NCBI GenBank assembly: GCA_030533445.1
Contig: CM060083.1
Location: 28,936,166-29,000,165, forward strand
Direction: 5' to 3'
DNA from: Cyprinodon diabolis
Taxonomy: Eukaryota; Chordata; Actinopteri; Cyprinodontiformes; Cyprinodontidae
DNA: 64,000 nucleotides
Shown piece after piece: positions 24,568 to 52,900 of this stretch. Both the position numbers and the translations under genes were made by a program. The notes under the pieces were generated by a model. That model worked only from the letters and a program-made list of their open reading frames with translations. It had not been told where the DNA came from and did no database searches. How positions within the stretch are numbered: the stretch's first letter is position 1; each line of letters opens with the position of its first letter.

Positions 24568-25498
24568 CAGAGGTCTTCAACAGGGGGTCCTCGGAGGTAC
24601 TGCATGGGGGTCACGAAAGTTTTGGTTGATTAGACTTTATTTTTATACACCCCCCCCCCCCCCCCCCCCCCCGAAAATTTTTCCACTGTCTTTAAATACA
24701 CATTAACATGAATTCAACACACTAGTAAACAGATAAATGGAGGCAGAAGATGTCTTTCAATCATCAATGCCAGTGGCGGTTCTAGACCAAATGTCCCAGG
24801 GGGCCAGCCGGGGGCCAGCGTGTTTTCATGGGGGCACAGGAAAGCATGAAATAAAGAACAGGGCAAGGGATTCAAACATATCAAGAGAGCTGCATGAAGT
24901 TAAATTTTTATTCAATTAGATTTGATTATACAATTTCTATTTCTTATTAGATCAATAAACATTCATATTTTTAAATATTAAATTTGACACATTTTTGACT
25001 TAATTTAAGTGAAAATTACCGTTTTCTCTGAAATCTGAATTAGAATTAAATAATGTATGATAATATATAAATAAAGCTGTAAAAATTAGCGCAATTTGTT
25101 TTGAAAAAAACATTTAGCAGATGAAAACTGGGATCCTATCTCAACACCACTGAAGCTATCATGTTTTTGTTTTTCATTAAAAAAAAACAGGGGCACATGC
25201 CCCTGTCGGCCCCTGTCTAGAACCGCCCATGATCAATGGACACATTAAGCGACACACAGGAGCTCTTTCAAGCTGGGCACTGTTTCATTCACAACACCTG
25301 TCCCATCAGCGTGGAATCATAATCAGAAATACTTTAATAATCCCAGGGCGAAATTACTTTTGTTACATGTCTCCATCAGTAATAGAGGGACTATAGGACC
25401 AATTTGATATAACACAATTTCATACAATCTATGTTATTAGGGGGTCCCCGCTCCATCAATTTGGGGGTCCTTAGCTTAAAAAACATTGAAGACTCCTG
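24568..25498 (+). mobile_element. hAT-type non-autonomous transposon, family a, copy 1 (with nested insert)
   Basis: Terminal inverted repeats CAGAGGTCTTCAA and TTGAAGACTCCTG, flanked by the perfect 8-bp duplication CTCTAGAG (24560-24567 and 25499-25506), as expected for hAT. The body matches the copy at 60386-60858 (GGAGGTACTGCATGGGGGTC; GGGGGTCCTTAGC). A C run of about 22 lies at 24651-24672. A second element is nested at 24771-25231. Confidence 0.9.
24771..25231. mobile_element. Second hAT-type element nested in the first (461 bp)
   Basis: Ends CAGTGGCGGTTCTAGAC and GTCTAGAACCGCCCATG are inverted repeats. The host element shows an 8-bp duplication ATCAATGC/ATCAATGG (24763-24770 and 25232-25239; one mismatch). 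Removing it restores the sequence seen in the sister copy at 60386-60858. No coding frame. Confidence 0.85.
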
Positions 25499-25799
25499 CT
25501 CTAGAGAGTTTGTATGCATTGTTTTTGTCGCTATAGACTATGTCCACTTTAGCCTTTATTACAAAAATGCTAATCAAGACACTAATATCCAGATACGTAT
25601 GTACTAAATCTTTAAAACTTTTGAATCTTGTTTTTTAGGTAATAATTATAGTGAAGTAAGATTCATGTTTATGATAAGTTGAGTATTGTATAAAATAACA
25701 GCAAAAGAAAGCAGTTACATTTTTGTATTTAACATATGTATTATTTTTGTTTTATTTATTTTTTCAGAAAATTGTATTCACATCTCTATTCTTCCACTC

Positions 25800-26388
25800 T
25801 GCAGAATCTGTTCAATCTCTAACGTTATGCTCTCTCTGCCTTTTCTCATAGTAGCTTCGCCTTGTCTGTTCCTGTTTGGCTGTGACTCCATCCTGGAGAG
25901 AAATATCAGCTTTGCTGCTGCCATCAACACCTTTGTTTACAGACGTTGTAGATTGGCCTGTTTTTCCAGTGTCCTGTTTCTCTGACTGTGACTGGCTGGA
26001 TGCGCTCTCTTCATCCTCTGATATGGAAGCTTTTCTGCCTGGCTGTGTGTTTCCTGGACGGGGCCACATTTTACAGTTGCTTTTTTGTATCTCTGCCACT
26101 GTCTCCTTGAACCCCAGTCGGACTCGGCAGATGGCCGCTCACACTGAGCCTGGTTCTGCTGGAGGTTTCTTCCTGTTAAAAGGGAGTTTTTCCTCTCCAC
26201 TATCGCTACAAGCATGCTTAGTGTGAGGGGTTGCCTCCCAGTCAATGAATCAATGCAACCAACTGGTGTTCCTTAGATAGAAAACCTTGAATCAATTTGA
26301 ATGTATGATCTGGTGAACTGTAAAGTGCCTTGAGATGACATGGGTTGTGAATTGGCGCTATAGAAATAAACTGAATTTAATTGAAAAG
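25800..26388 (+). mobile_element. Fish interspersed repeat family b, copy 1
   Basis: Contains GGAGGTTTCTTCCTGTTAAA followed by AGGGAGTTTTTCCTC, and ends with TGAATTGGCGCTATAGAAAT and an A/T-rich AATTGAA tail. I recall this as a very frequent teleost repeat 3' end. An antisense 95-codon open frame is shared with the inverted copy at 36301-36985. It lies between the zc3h6 promoter and fbln7. Confidence 0.7.
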
Positions 26389-27019
26389 GGTGGCAACGTC
26401 CTCCTATGCTGATTACGCAAACGCCATACCTGCGATTCCGAAATGTAACAGCAGGTGTCGCCAAAACCCTCTAAATAAAAAAATGAATTGTTTTTATTTG
26501 GGAACTGCTCATGAAATGTTTCAACAGACCGATATTCTTACTAAAGTTTCATGTTAAACTGAATATTATTTGGTTATTAAAATCAATTGAAATTTATTAC
26601 TCTATTTAAACAGCCTGCAAAAGTAGGGAATTGTTTTTATCCTATTCCTTCCATTGGGACTTCAAGTTGAAGAGATATTATCTCCATTAACCTAAACTGT
26701 CTTTAATTTGATTTTTTTTTTTTTTCTTGTCAGCTAGAGAGAAATGAAATGAGAAACTGCATAAAGTCTCTGTGTGGGAGGGATTCTAGCTGAAGCAACA
26801 AAAGGGCAGCCTGCAGAGCTCAGAGAGGCTGGGATAAACTTTCCAAGAGGACAGACGAGGAAAAAAGCAAATCTCTGTTTCGGACACCTGATGGGCATCG
26901 TCTCATATTTGAACCGTCTCATTGTCTTTATGCGAATTTTGTTCAGGATAATGAAAAACGGAAGTCGCACAATTATTTAAAGGGACATCGACAGGAACTG
27001 CAGGTCTTGTTTTTCAGAA

Positions 27020-41644
<14,625 letters not shown>

Positions 41645-41754
41645 GGGTGAACCTGGAGGAGAAGCACAGCTCAAAGAACTTTGCAGGAACAAGGAAGAGC
41701 GCACAAAGGCAACCAAGGTGGAAAAGAAAATGTGTAAGCCGTCACACATGCTTT

Positions 41755-41760
41755 AATAAA
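41755..41760 (+). terminator. fbln7: Candidate poly(A) signal of fbln7
   Basis: AATAAA 110 bp after the stop codon; a second AATAAA is at 41851-41856. Either gives a short 3' UTR. Confidence 0.6.
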
Positions 41761-43665
41761 TCTTTTTAATATGGTCTAAAAATGAGGGCTGGTTGTTGTA
41801 CACTGTCATAAAAAACTATACATATCCTCTGTTGTTGCTTATTTGGTGCAAATAAATGTTTCAGGTCATTAATCATTTTCTAATGTCAGACAAAAATCCT
41901 GTTTTCAAATGGTGATTTAATATACTAAGGGAAAATAGCTATCAACACCTTCTTTGCCCCTTTTCTAAATCATAAATCAACTTTAATTAACTAAAGATGT
42001 ATAAGACCTAAGTTGAATTTTACCAGCAATTCACAGTTCAGATATCTGCTGTTTATAAGGACGTGTCTCTCAAATGATGTAGGCTAAATGAAGTAGGCTA
42101 AAAAACAAAAGGCTATGTCCTGATTGAAAGAAATCCAAGAGGAGAATAGAAGAGTAAATCATGTTGGTGTTCAAAGGTTAAACATACATTTAATCTAAGG
42201 GTCTAGCCTATTGCAAACCATTAATTGCATATAGAGAAAACATTGAAAAGTGATGAGAACAACAAAATTACATCTAAAGAGGTAGATATGACTATGGATT
42301 AAAAAAGGCATGCACTAGGAAGTTAGAATGCCAAAACTACAGCTAACTAAAATAGAAATAAAATAAATATTTTGTGAACTTATGAGATAAAAGTATAAAG
42401 CTCTGAAAAGTCTACATTCTATTAAATCTGGTGTAAACCTACCATAGAATGTCAAAGAAAGACCATCATCCTGAGAGTCTGACATGGAGGTCATCTTGGG
42501 ACAGTTTTTTTTTTTTTTTGTTTTACCCGAATGATTTCCTGTAATTGATGTAACAAAGAAATCATTTTCCATGAGAATGCTGAACCATAGATTTGTGACC
42601 TTAGGCTCAAACTTCTACATTATGCACCGAGGCAGAAATATTACCTCTGACTCAAAAAACATGAAGGTTTCAAACAGGGCTAGTCAAAATCAAGAAAAAA
42701 TAAAACATTCAATGTGGCTGAATGCCAATTGGTTCATTTTGATAGAATTTCCTTTAATGAATAAAAATATTCATCTAGGATTATCAGTTATTTTCAGTCA
42801 CAAGCTATACGTTTGCACAGCACCATAATTCATGTAATCTGGGTCAAGAGAATCATTATGTGTGTGTAGGAGCTGATATAAGCCTGATAAACATCCCTAC
42901 ATGACATCAGTGCTTTTTTTAGCTCTAATTTATTGGAAACATTCTTGGTGGATTTTAAAGTTTAACTAACATCTTATGTGCAAATCTTACCCTATACTGT
43001 ATATTGTGATTATGTTTTTATTTTGCCAAAGCTTGCATTGATGTTCATCCAGCAGCAGCAGCGTTTATCTCTTCATGTCATAATCTGTATGTTATGCAGA
43101 AATACTGATTTTTTTCACAGTGCAGTCAGATTGTTTCTGACATGTTACAAAAACCCCCTGATATTCTAAAAATCTCAAACATCGCTACAATAAAGCCACT
43201 CTGATATTTCAACACATATTAGAAGTGCTTTTCTTGATGCAAGACAGTGGACTATTAAATGTCCTGATGGTGGTATTTTATTTCATTCAGCTAGCACTGG
43301 GGATTGAATTATAATGAGTGAAATGCAAACCCTTGCATAGCTGATAAATGAAGGTTGGATTGCTGCAAAAGGCCTTCTTGATGAAAGGATAAAAGGGTAG
43401 GGAGGAATGTGTTCTCAATAATGTAACCCATGAAGGAAAAAATCTCCTTGGTGATACAAGTCAAAGCATTTCCCAAATGTCTTGGAGGGGGGAAAAAAAC
43501 ACTGTGACTATTTTTATTTGACTTACATATAAGGAACAGCAACTGTCACATCTTAAGAACATATCTCATTGCATATTTTTATCATTGAGGAAAAAAAACG
43601 AAGCTAATGCTCACCACATGTTTTCTTAACTGGCCACACCGTCCTCCTCTCTTGTCTCCATCCAG

Positions 43666-43781
43666 GGGTTTACGTCGCAATAAAAGAGGCCAAGAGAGCT
43701 GCATGCTTTCAGAAAAATCAAAACACGTGTCCGGACGTTACACTCTTCTCCTCAGATGACTACGTGCCTCAGAGGCAGTGA
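43666..43781 (+). other. Exon-like open segment of unknown status
   Basis: A good acceptor (pyrimidine-rich CTCTCTTGTCTCCATCCAG) is followed by 38 open codons ending in TGA at 43779-43781. The translation includes GVYVAIKEAKRAACFQKNQ and has two Cys. The base composition is more GC-rich than its surroundings. No matching upstream exon or donor was found and the peptide is not recognised. Chance is quite possible. Confidence 0.2.
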
Positions 43782-43954
43782 TAACCAAATTTTAGGTTGC
43801 TAAGTACTGCTTCAGTCCTACACACAGGCTGTTTGAAGTACACCATTTTAAGTAGAAACTACATGAGAAATATGCAAGGCTTAGAGCTGTTAAAGAGCTG
43901 CTTTTTCACGTTATCACATTGCAGCTACAGTGTGACAGCAGGAAAATAAAGATA

Positions 43955-44230
43955 TAATAAAGGCCAGATCAGCTACTATGATGAGAAAAAGCAGAGAGAT
44001 CATAAAGTTATAAGTGGAACTAACAAACGCTGTGGAATGGCACAACATAAGAATAAAGAAGAATGAAGTAATGTGTCCCTATGTCCTCCAGCAGTCTAGG
44101 TCTATAGCAGCATAACTATAGCAATAGCTCTGGATAACCTGAGACACTTTAACTATATGCTTTGTCAAAGAGAAAAGTTTTAAGTTTATTGTTAAAAGCA
44201 GACAAGTTACTTCCCCAACAGACTAAAACT
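43955..44230 (-). mobile_element. Fish interspersed repeat family b, copy 3 (fragment)
   Basis: Shares AGGCCAGAT..AGCTACT, GAGAAAAAGCAGAGAGA and TCCTCCAGCAG with copy 2 at 36301-36985, in the same orientation. Small indels break the open frame. It ends around TTTGTCAAAGAGAAAAGTTT. Confidence 0.6.
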
Positions 44231-45348
44231 GATTATGAGAACATATGTATGTGTTAGAATGGCCTAGTCCAAGTCCAGACCAGAATATAAAATGTATCAT
44301 CTGTGGTAAGACTTGAAGAGTGATGTTTGAAGATGCTCTCCATGTTTTCTTGCTGAGTTTGTGGCTCTATTTAGGAATATTAATACTTTTGAAAACTCAG
44401 TAATACACGGAATGACAAAAAGTAAAGTGCTTGCTTACACCTGTAACACCTTACATTTTACCCATTGTAAACAAAGTAAACAGAAGTATATGAATGTGGG
44501 TTATTATTCAAATGATACTTGAACAGAGCTTCCGTGAACTTTGTTTATTATCCCCGTTTGCGGTGAACCTTCCCTCTGCAACTGTTGCTAGTCAGCATTG
44601 TTCTGCAATTTTTGTTACTTACAGCAAGTTTTTTCTGTGTACATATCCTGAAACTGAACTCAGCTAAACAGTATTGACTATAGGAATCCAATTTTAAGTC
44701 TCAGCAGAACTGAAGTAATTAATAACTGCTGAACAGAAGGCTTAATGATGTGCATAACTAAAAAAAAAAAAAAGGAGCACGTGTTAAACTGGGATCCACT
44801 GTTGTCCACCAACAAAGGTTTGATGTAAAAGCTCCACTAAACATAACTTAGAAGTCAGTATGGATGGATTAACAGATCCAACTAATATGCATTACAGCAA
44901 CAAAAATGTAAAAGTGGGGCTACAGATATATTTCACTGTCTGAAGTTTACCTATGCATGATGCCATGTTTATTTAGTACTTAGCAGTTTATCTGAATTAT
45001 TCTATTCTAGTTTTAGATATTTAATCCAACCAGGTCAAAGTAAATTAAATAAAAAAATAGCTATCAATATTCCTTTATCAAGCTACACCTCAATTTGATG
45101 ATTTATCTTTTCTAGGTTTAACTAATTCTTTTGGTTTTCTGTAGTAGCCCACACCATGATCCTACCACACTGAAGGTTGATGGTTGGTTAATTACTTTTT
45201 GGTTTGAAATTCATACCACCTTCATGTTATTGCAGGCAGATAACGGAATCCTTGATGTGGTCATAAAGCTCTCCCTAAATTTTCCTCCATGAAAGTGGTA
45301 GTTTGGGTCAGTTGAATGAACAAACACGCTTCTGAATTAAAAAAAATA

Positions 45349-45354
45349 TTTATT
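45349..45354 (-). terminator. tmem87b: Candidate poly(A) signal of tmem87b
   Basis: AATAAA on the minus strand, 1.6 kb after the tmem87b stop; nearer signals are not obvious. The 46544-46579 TA repeat would lie in the 3' UTR. Confidence 0.4.
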
Positions 45355-46541
45355 GAGTGTTGTACAGATTGTGAAAAAAGGACACCCTGATGTTGCAGGG
45401 TTCAACTGCAATACTTCAGGTCAATTTCAGAAAGGAAAAAAAAAAAAAAATTCTCTTATCCAAACACTTCCTGCTGTGGAATCATTAAAAAAACAGAACT
45501 GAGCGAAAACGCACCTGTGCAAATAATATGAGGTCGGCAGCAGGTGTCTGCAGTTTTATATCGCAGAGCAGTTTGCCATCATAAGCACAAATATTTCCAG
45601 GTTTCCAACCAATACAAAAAATGCAATGAAGATATTATAAAGCCACTCATGTGGTCAGCCTACTTTATGCTGACCAAATTACCCACAATGTGTGATGACG
45701 TCGCCAAGACAAACGGAATGAGTCAAGCTGTTACATTTATTAAAAAAACCCAAAGGAGACACACGGAAGTCTGACAGGCCAGTCATTTCAGAAAACCGAA
45801 AAAGATTTAAGACTGAACGACCATGGATGTTACTGAGATTTTTTGTTAGCCGGATCATTTTAATCAGTAAAGACCAAAAACCTGAAGTAGACCACATATT
45901 TAGGATACTGCAGACTCCAAATGGAAACATGCTGTAAACACACTGTGCAGTAAACAGACATAACACAACCGATTAACGTATAAGTTCACTTGAAACAGAA
46001 ATAAATAAGGAAATAACCTAATTTCGTACGAAACAGACACACACCACATTGTGCCAAACCCCATCCTGCAACCCACACCCATACAGTAGTTTCAAACATG
46101 ATCATCTCCATTTCTACTCCAGCTACAATAACATTAAACCCTAAACTTCTCTATTTTCTCTTCAACAATCGCTAACTCTCTGGATGCTGGGCCATTTTAA
46201 TTAGAGACACAAAAAACTCTTTCACTCATGCTGTTCTCAGACACCCCCCACAAAGAAAGCACAGACATATAGGCACAGCTTTGATCCTGAAAGTGCATAG
46301 AGCAAATGATTTATGCAAAATCGTCGTGTTGCAGTTTACATCATTTTTTTTATAGCTTTCCATTTTAGGTCTGAATAAAAACAAAATGTCCAGGAAATTT
46401 CTGATGCATTCAAAACAGATTCTCCTGCCTTCTATAAACATCAGGAAGTTCAATGGTGTAGTTTAAATCTTTAAATTATGTCCCATCTTGAATAATCCTT
46501 ATTGAAGAGAAAATGGCTTTAAGATACTTTGAACTGTTCAT

Positions 46542-46543
<2 letters not shown>

Positions 46544-46579
<36 letters not shown>
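46544..46579. repeat. (TA)n microsatellite
   Basis: About 18 TA units in the probable 3' UTR of tmem87b. Confidence 0.95.
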
Positions 46580-46581
<2 letters not shown>

Positions 46582-46950
46582 TTACGCATGAGGCCCATTC
46601 AACTAAAATACATCTGTAGTGTACAGATAGAAATGATTATATAGCTGGATATAAAAAGGAAATACTCTCTTTGCCAAGCTCAAAAATTATAGAACATTGG
46701 GAAATTGTGAATCGCTTGGTCTGCAAAAAGAAAAGAAATGTACATTTCTGAAAGCATTGCCAGAAAAAAAGCAAAAGAACAGCAACATTATTTTGTTAAA
46801 AAACTGTGTTGCCTGCACTACCCTGTAAAGTAGCAGCTACTCAGGAGGATGTCTTGAAAAAAGACAAAAATAATGGCCCTCCGCCAACTTCCGCTAAAAA
46901 CAATCCTGATGTAGACTCTGGAGCAGCTGCTGTGTTTATCCATCATTTCA

Positions 46951-49900
46951 TCACTCCAGCTTTGACATCTCAAACTTTGTCGTCATAATTTCCTAAAAAG
47001 TATCAAAAAATAGTTTTAATTACTTATTTTCTCGTCGAAATATCACACATTAACCCAAACAAAACCATTCAGAATAATCTGATACTCATACCGATTAGCC
47101 ATTAGCAATAGCAGATCAGCTTGCTAATGCACTACCAAAGGATTAGGCAATACAATATTTTCTGCAGGCTAGGTGCCAATAATAATTGTGGTAGCTGTAT
47201 TTGATAAACTATCATTTTGTGTTTTTTTAGCAAAGCTTCTCATACCTCGTCTGAGTCGAGCAGGACTGGAAGGGCTCTGTGGGGACAGGATGAAAAGCAG
47301 AAAACAGAAAATTAAATCTATGGCAAAAAAAATATTTTACTATACTTCTAAGGATGCTTACACATCAGTAAGAGAGCTAGGAATGTTGTCCTCCACCCAT
47401 TTCAAATCTTCCTCCTGATTGAATAGAACAAAGAATCAGATCAAATGCCGCCATCTGCTGGTACAAGACTCAGATGCAGATTTATTTCTCTCGCTTTGCT
47501 TCCATTATTTCAAGCTGTCATTTATGTCCAAGGCTGAGTAATCAAGTGAAGACAAAATCTATTTAATGCTGCAGCATTACTCACTGGGTTTGTTTCTGGA
47601 AGCTTTGCAGTGCCATTTGTCTCAGTTTTAGCCGCTCTCAACTTTATACCATCGGCTGTAATGCGGGAGAGAATTCAATTGAAACACATTTATACCAAAA
47701 AAGGATGACCTATTTACAGTTTTTCAGAGCTTTCATGTTAAAAACCGTACCAATGTTTGAAGATGCGATGAACTCAATCTCATCATCATCAGAGTCATCG
47801 ATGAGAGGTGTGAACGCATATCTGCTGGTACAGAAAAAAATTGTAATAATAAATATTTCAGGGGCTGAATTAGAGGGTGTTTGTGTGGGGGCAATATCTG
47901 TTTGAGAGTTTTTCTGATATCATACACTGGGTGTTTTTTTTTTGTTGTTTTTTTACTTATTGCTCCTTTAAAGCATAACACCCTGAAGATTGTTGCTTCA
48001 TCTCCTATCTTGACAGTTTGAAATTACCTCTGGTTGTTTGCTGAAGGCCGCCATAAAAACATTATAACAAGCAGAACAAAGGAGAACAGGAATCTCCAGA
48101 AAGCATCCTCCACCCAAACCTCGATCCAGTCCTAAGAAAAAAAACATATGGAATTTTTCCAAACCCCCCAAAATAAGCATTAAAAATATTAACAGTATGA
48201 CATTAAAAATAAATAAGGCATACTTACAGACTGGCAATTTGCAAGGTGCAACTTTTTAGCAGACCAAACCATAAAGATGACAGATGCTAAAAGGAAAAGG
48301 TGAAAGTGAAAAACTGCAGCGCGCTCTAAGATTTTATGCAGATTTAAAAAAAGTTAGGATCTACGGCCAAAACTTCACAGTAATAAGAGGTGAAGTTGGT
48401 GTCTGGCAAGCTGCATGTAAAACAGCTGGACCCCAAAACATTTATTTAAAAAAATACCAGACTCAGCTTTTCTGACTTTTGTTTTTGTCTTTAGAACTAC
48501 AGAATATTGAAGTTCACAAAAAACTTTACAGCTTGCTTGAACAACATCATTACCTCTAAATTGACAGCACTCTATTTGCATGCATCCATGTTTCAACTAA
48601 ACACTTGGAACAACTCAGAGAACACATGTTTAAAGGTCTTTATTTGTCTTTAAAAACCCTGGATTATAGACTGATAAATTCAGAATAAGAGCAAGTACAA
48701 TCTACAGAAAACTTTCCTTACATCCCCTAAAAGCCTGAAGATCAACTTAAAAACAGCTGGAACCCGGAATTCAGTCCAATCCAAGTTTATTTTAGATGTC
48801 CTGATTGGTCAAAGGGGTCAAAAGACCAGATTTACTAATTTTGTCTAATGGCTACGCTCAAAGGTAATCCTTTTTTTTTTGGAGATGCATAAAATAAACT
48901 GTACTTTTTACCAGCTGCATAATTTTTCTAAAATACTGAAAAAATGCATCCCCTATTTTTAATAGGATGATAAATCCTGCACATTAAAACCATTTATGCG
49001 TTAATTTGGTCCAGACACAGCAGTCTAACTTTCTTTTAGCAACAGGTCACTAGGATGGACGATGAGCCATAAAGATCTTGCCATGATAAAGCCTGCGAGT
49101 CTCCATTAGAACATAGGTACTATTATAAGCAAAAAAAATATGTTTCTGTCCTACCAAAAACAGCATGTAAAGTCATGTTTTCAGTTGAATGAGGTGAAGA
49201 GTGACCTTATAGGCAACAAAATAGTGGGTTTTACATGTAACAAAGGAGGAATATCTCATGCCTACTATTAAGAAAGGTGGAGGCTCTGTAAAGCTGTGGA
49301 CCTCTTTCCATTCCAGTGTTTTTCTTTTTCACTTTTGTCTTTGAAAAGCAGCAATAATCCAAATCTTGTGGAAAGAGGAAGCATCATGTATCCCTCTGTT
49401 CTGTGAGCATTGAGAGGTGGAGGACAATAATTGCACCACCAGCGATTTTGTTAAATGTGCACAAATTCAGGGTTTTTCTTTTCCTTACATTTCTCACAAT
49501 TGGATGAGAGTTTGCCACTGAAATAAAGGTTGAATAGTTTTTACCCTTTTGCGCATCTTTTTTCATACAAGGGGGAAAACAATGCAGGTTGGGAAAGTAA
49601 CTTTGCTTTATTACTACAGGTTCAGTACTTACCAATGACAGCAAATATAAGCGTGTTTGTGAAGTGTCTGTAAAGAGAAAGCTTCACTGGGTTTCTCCTC
49701 AGCTTCAGAGTCTTGATGGTTTGGGCTAAGCTGACAAAGATGTAGCAGTGGCAGTTAAGGGAAATAAATAGCAGGGATCATATGGAAAAGAAATGCTAAA
49801 CGGATCCATTTGGACCCTTTGGAAAATGGTTATAATTAAAATGAAGTAGCCCAGACTTTAGCAGGAACCACTGCTTGAACTCAGACTCCAATTTAATCTC

Positions 49901-52900
49901 AGCTACAGTAAATGCATCACTTTAATCTAGTTCTAAATCCAAAAAGCTCCTGGGTTCGCTAATAGATATGTGCAGTGACCAATCTAACTACAAAGAACAA
50001 TACAAGGGGAAAATGTTATTCTCTGCTTTTTATACTATTAGGGTGTTATTAATTCCTTGATGTTTGGTCAGCTTTCAACGGACCAGACATTGTTTAATCA
50101 TGTGTCTGGACCCTCTATTTACAGTGGAATAGGTCCACTTCCTAAAACAATCCCAGAGGTGTTTGATTCAGGTCTGTGAGTGACTTTGTTTACAGGTTAT
50201 GGTTTACTTGCAAAAAGTAGAATAAGAAAGCAAACCACACAAGAGAAATAAGGGTTTGCCTTGACCAAATGTATGAATACACTCCATAAATCATGCATGT
50301 CGCTAAGAAGGCACAGCGTTGTGTAATAGATTTAATAGTTTTCACATCAGAAGGGAATTTTTATGAAATATGGGAGACTGAGATATTATTTGAAGTGTCT
50401 TTCTGTTTTCTATACAGGATCACACTGCAGAAGATCTGGTAATTTTTTTTCATCTTAGGTCATTCTTGTTTTTGTTTTCCACCTCCCCAGGTCCAGGTCA
50501 GCAGTTTCTGCTGAGACTGCTGCCCCCGCAACCCGATAAAATATTAATCTCTGGAGTCAAATTGGAGACTCAAACTAAAGCCAATCCTTCATGTACCATT
50601 ACTAGGCCTGCTCATTATTTTACCCTTTAAATAAAACTATGATGTTAAGATACTCATATGTGAATAAATTTTGTTATTGCCAATTTTTTGTACATTTACC
50701 AAAAAAAGATTTTCTTATTCGAAGGGCTTTAACCATTATAATTCATACAATCATTTTTATGTAAACCTGTGATATAAAACTTAAATGACATCTTTACAAT
50801 CAACAACAGCAGGTCATGATGAAAACAAGGTATTTAGAGATTTAAAGGTTCAGTTTGACATCAAATGCACTGTTTGAAAAACACGACAGACTGTAAATAT
50901 GGGAAAATATCATCATGCACAGGAGAGGATAAGAGAACAGTTGCATTGTCACACAAAAAAACAAGCAGGTAGAGATTCAATGATTAACGTGTATTATTTC
51001 TCATCAGATGCCAGGTAAATGCTACAATGATCCTAAATTGCTTTGAAATTAACTGATGAAAGTTTCGAGGAGCAAAAAGGAACCCTGAAGGGAAAGGTTT
51101 TAGGAGCACCAAAGGATATCCACCAGCATAAAGAGGAATCAAGCAGAGCCAGGGGAATGTTTGCCAACAGGGCCAAGTCTGAGTCTTTGGTCTGGAGCGG
51201 ATCAAAGTGCAAACAACACACACAAAAAAGAAGAGAAAGATGAGGGGGAAAAAATCAGAGATCGGATGGGAGATAAGAGAGGCAGCAAAGAACCCCAAAC
51301 AAATGAGTATTTACCCAGGTGAAATAAAGAAACCAATCATCAAACCCCAAAAGGAGAGGCATCCAAATTCCACCGACACAGTACATGACCACTTCATGTC
51401 TCAATATGAGCTGATTACTGCTGATGAGTTTACTGAAAGGATATGAACCAGATGGCGCAGGAATCAAACACAGCCAGAACAATGGCTGTAATGAGAGCGG
51501 GGCCATTGTCTCGACCCTTCAGTATGAGTCCCAAAACATATCGAGAAAAACACATTGTGATGTCACGTTTAAGCCGGAACACAATCACATCTAAACTATG
51601 TCATGTTTTAAATGCCGTATTTTGCTTTGCTAAATATTTAGTTGATTATTGCAACTTCTCCCCCATTTAGCTATTTATTAGTTTTTAAATAATGATTTAT
51701 TAGGTTTGTTTCATACAAGTAATTTTCAGAAAGATCTAGAGAGAGGTCGACTCACCCCTGTAATCCTCAAGACGCCCTCAACGCTTGCGAATCCAAAGTA
51801 GAGGATGCCGAGTCCCACGACTCTGTGCATCACTGTTCCAAGCCTTGGCCTGGAAAAAAAAAAACAAAAAAAACACAGAAACGTAAAGATAAATGCTTAA
51901 TTTCATACAAAACCAAAACTGGATGGTTTCTTTGAAATGACACACTTTATAATGCCATAGCCGAGGCTGACGATGATGACAAGCAGTCGTGCCAAAGTCC
52001 TTTTCAGAGCAGAGACCAACTCAGCAAAGATCAACAAGCCAGGAGCTGCAGCAAAAGAAACAAGAACCAATAAAATTTCAAATTGATCTGTGAATAACAT
52101 TTAAAACAACAAGTTGTTACCAAATTGCTGAACAATAAAGGAAACGTTTATTGGTAAAATAAATATACAGTATATATATAAAAACTAAAAATAGAGATTT
52201 AATACTCAACATGTGTCAAACACCAGAGATTCAAACACTGGACAGAAAGATGTCTGTATGATGTTGGAAGGGAAATTACTCTAAAATAAATTTATTTCTG
52301 AACTTGTTTTTAAGGCATCCAAGAGGAATTACCGAATACAGATGCCCTCAGAAGAAAAGTAGATCCACCGTTGTGTTTGGTGAACTTTACATTCTGATAT
52401 TGTGAACCATTTACTAGCATATGCAGTGTAGTAACAAGCAGACATGATATTGCATGTTGCTGACTCTGTGTAGCTTCCTCATTGACTGAAAAAGATATTT
52501 GCAAAGTCATTGGAGAGTTCAAAGAGGTCTATCTTTCTGTGAGAAATGGATGTCAGTTATAAATAAAATAAAGAAATTAATTGAACTCTACTGATCTCAC
52601 CATGGAGAAATTAACTCTCTGCATCTAACCCGTCTCATTTTGGGAGCAGTGGGCTGCCATTGTACGGCACCCATGGAGAAATTGGGGGTTAAGACCCAGA
52701 GTTGCAGTCTGTGGGGGTGGGTTTTGAACTCACAACCTCAGAAACCAAGCCCTATGCCCTAACCACTAGGCCATCACTCCACCCTTAATTAGTTAATCTG
52801 CCCTTATTTAAGCATGAAGACAGCAGATCGATTACCAGAGTAAAAATCTTACTTTTTGAAGGATACTCCTCATAGGATTTTACCTTAACTTAAAAAAGTG

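Larger units (their letters stand above)
23636..27019. other. Head-to-head spacer between zc3h6 and fbln7
   Basis: Contains the zc3h6 5' UTR and promoter, the nested hAT elements and repeat family b copy 1, described separately. The fbln7 promoter must lie somewhere in about 26400-27010. The stretch shows A- and T-rich sequence and no clear TATA box at a fitting distance. Confidence 0.6.
41861..45340. other. Spacer after fbln7; one family b fragment and one exon-like island
   Basis: Mostly AT-rich sequence without coding resemblance. Two local items (43666-43781 and 43955-44230) are listed separately. A-runs at 44761-44773 and 45437-45450 are low complexity. Confidence 0.5.

Noticed and set aside
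45544..46082. Open frames of 60-95 codons in the probable tmem87b 3' UTR
   Set aside because: Short, unrelated to any family I recognise, and overlapping on opposite strands.
50984..51298. Overlapping open frames on both strands in tmem87b intron 11
   Set aside because: Mutually overlapping, with no splice signals or family resemblance.
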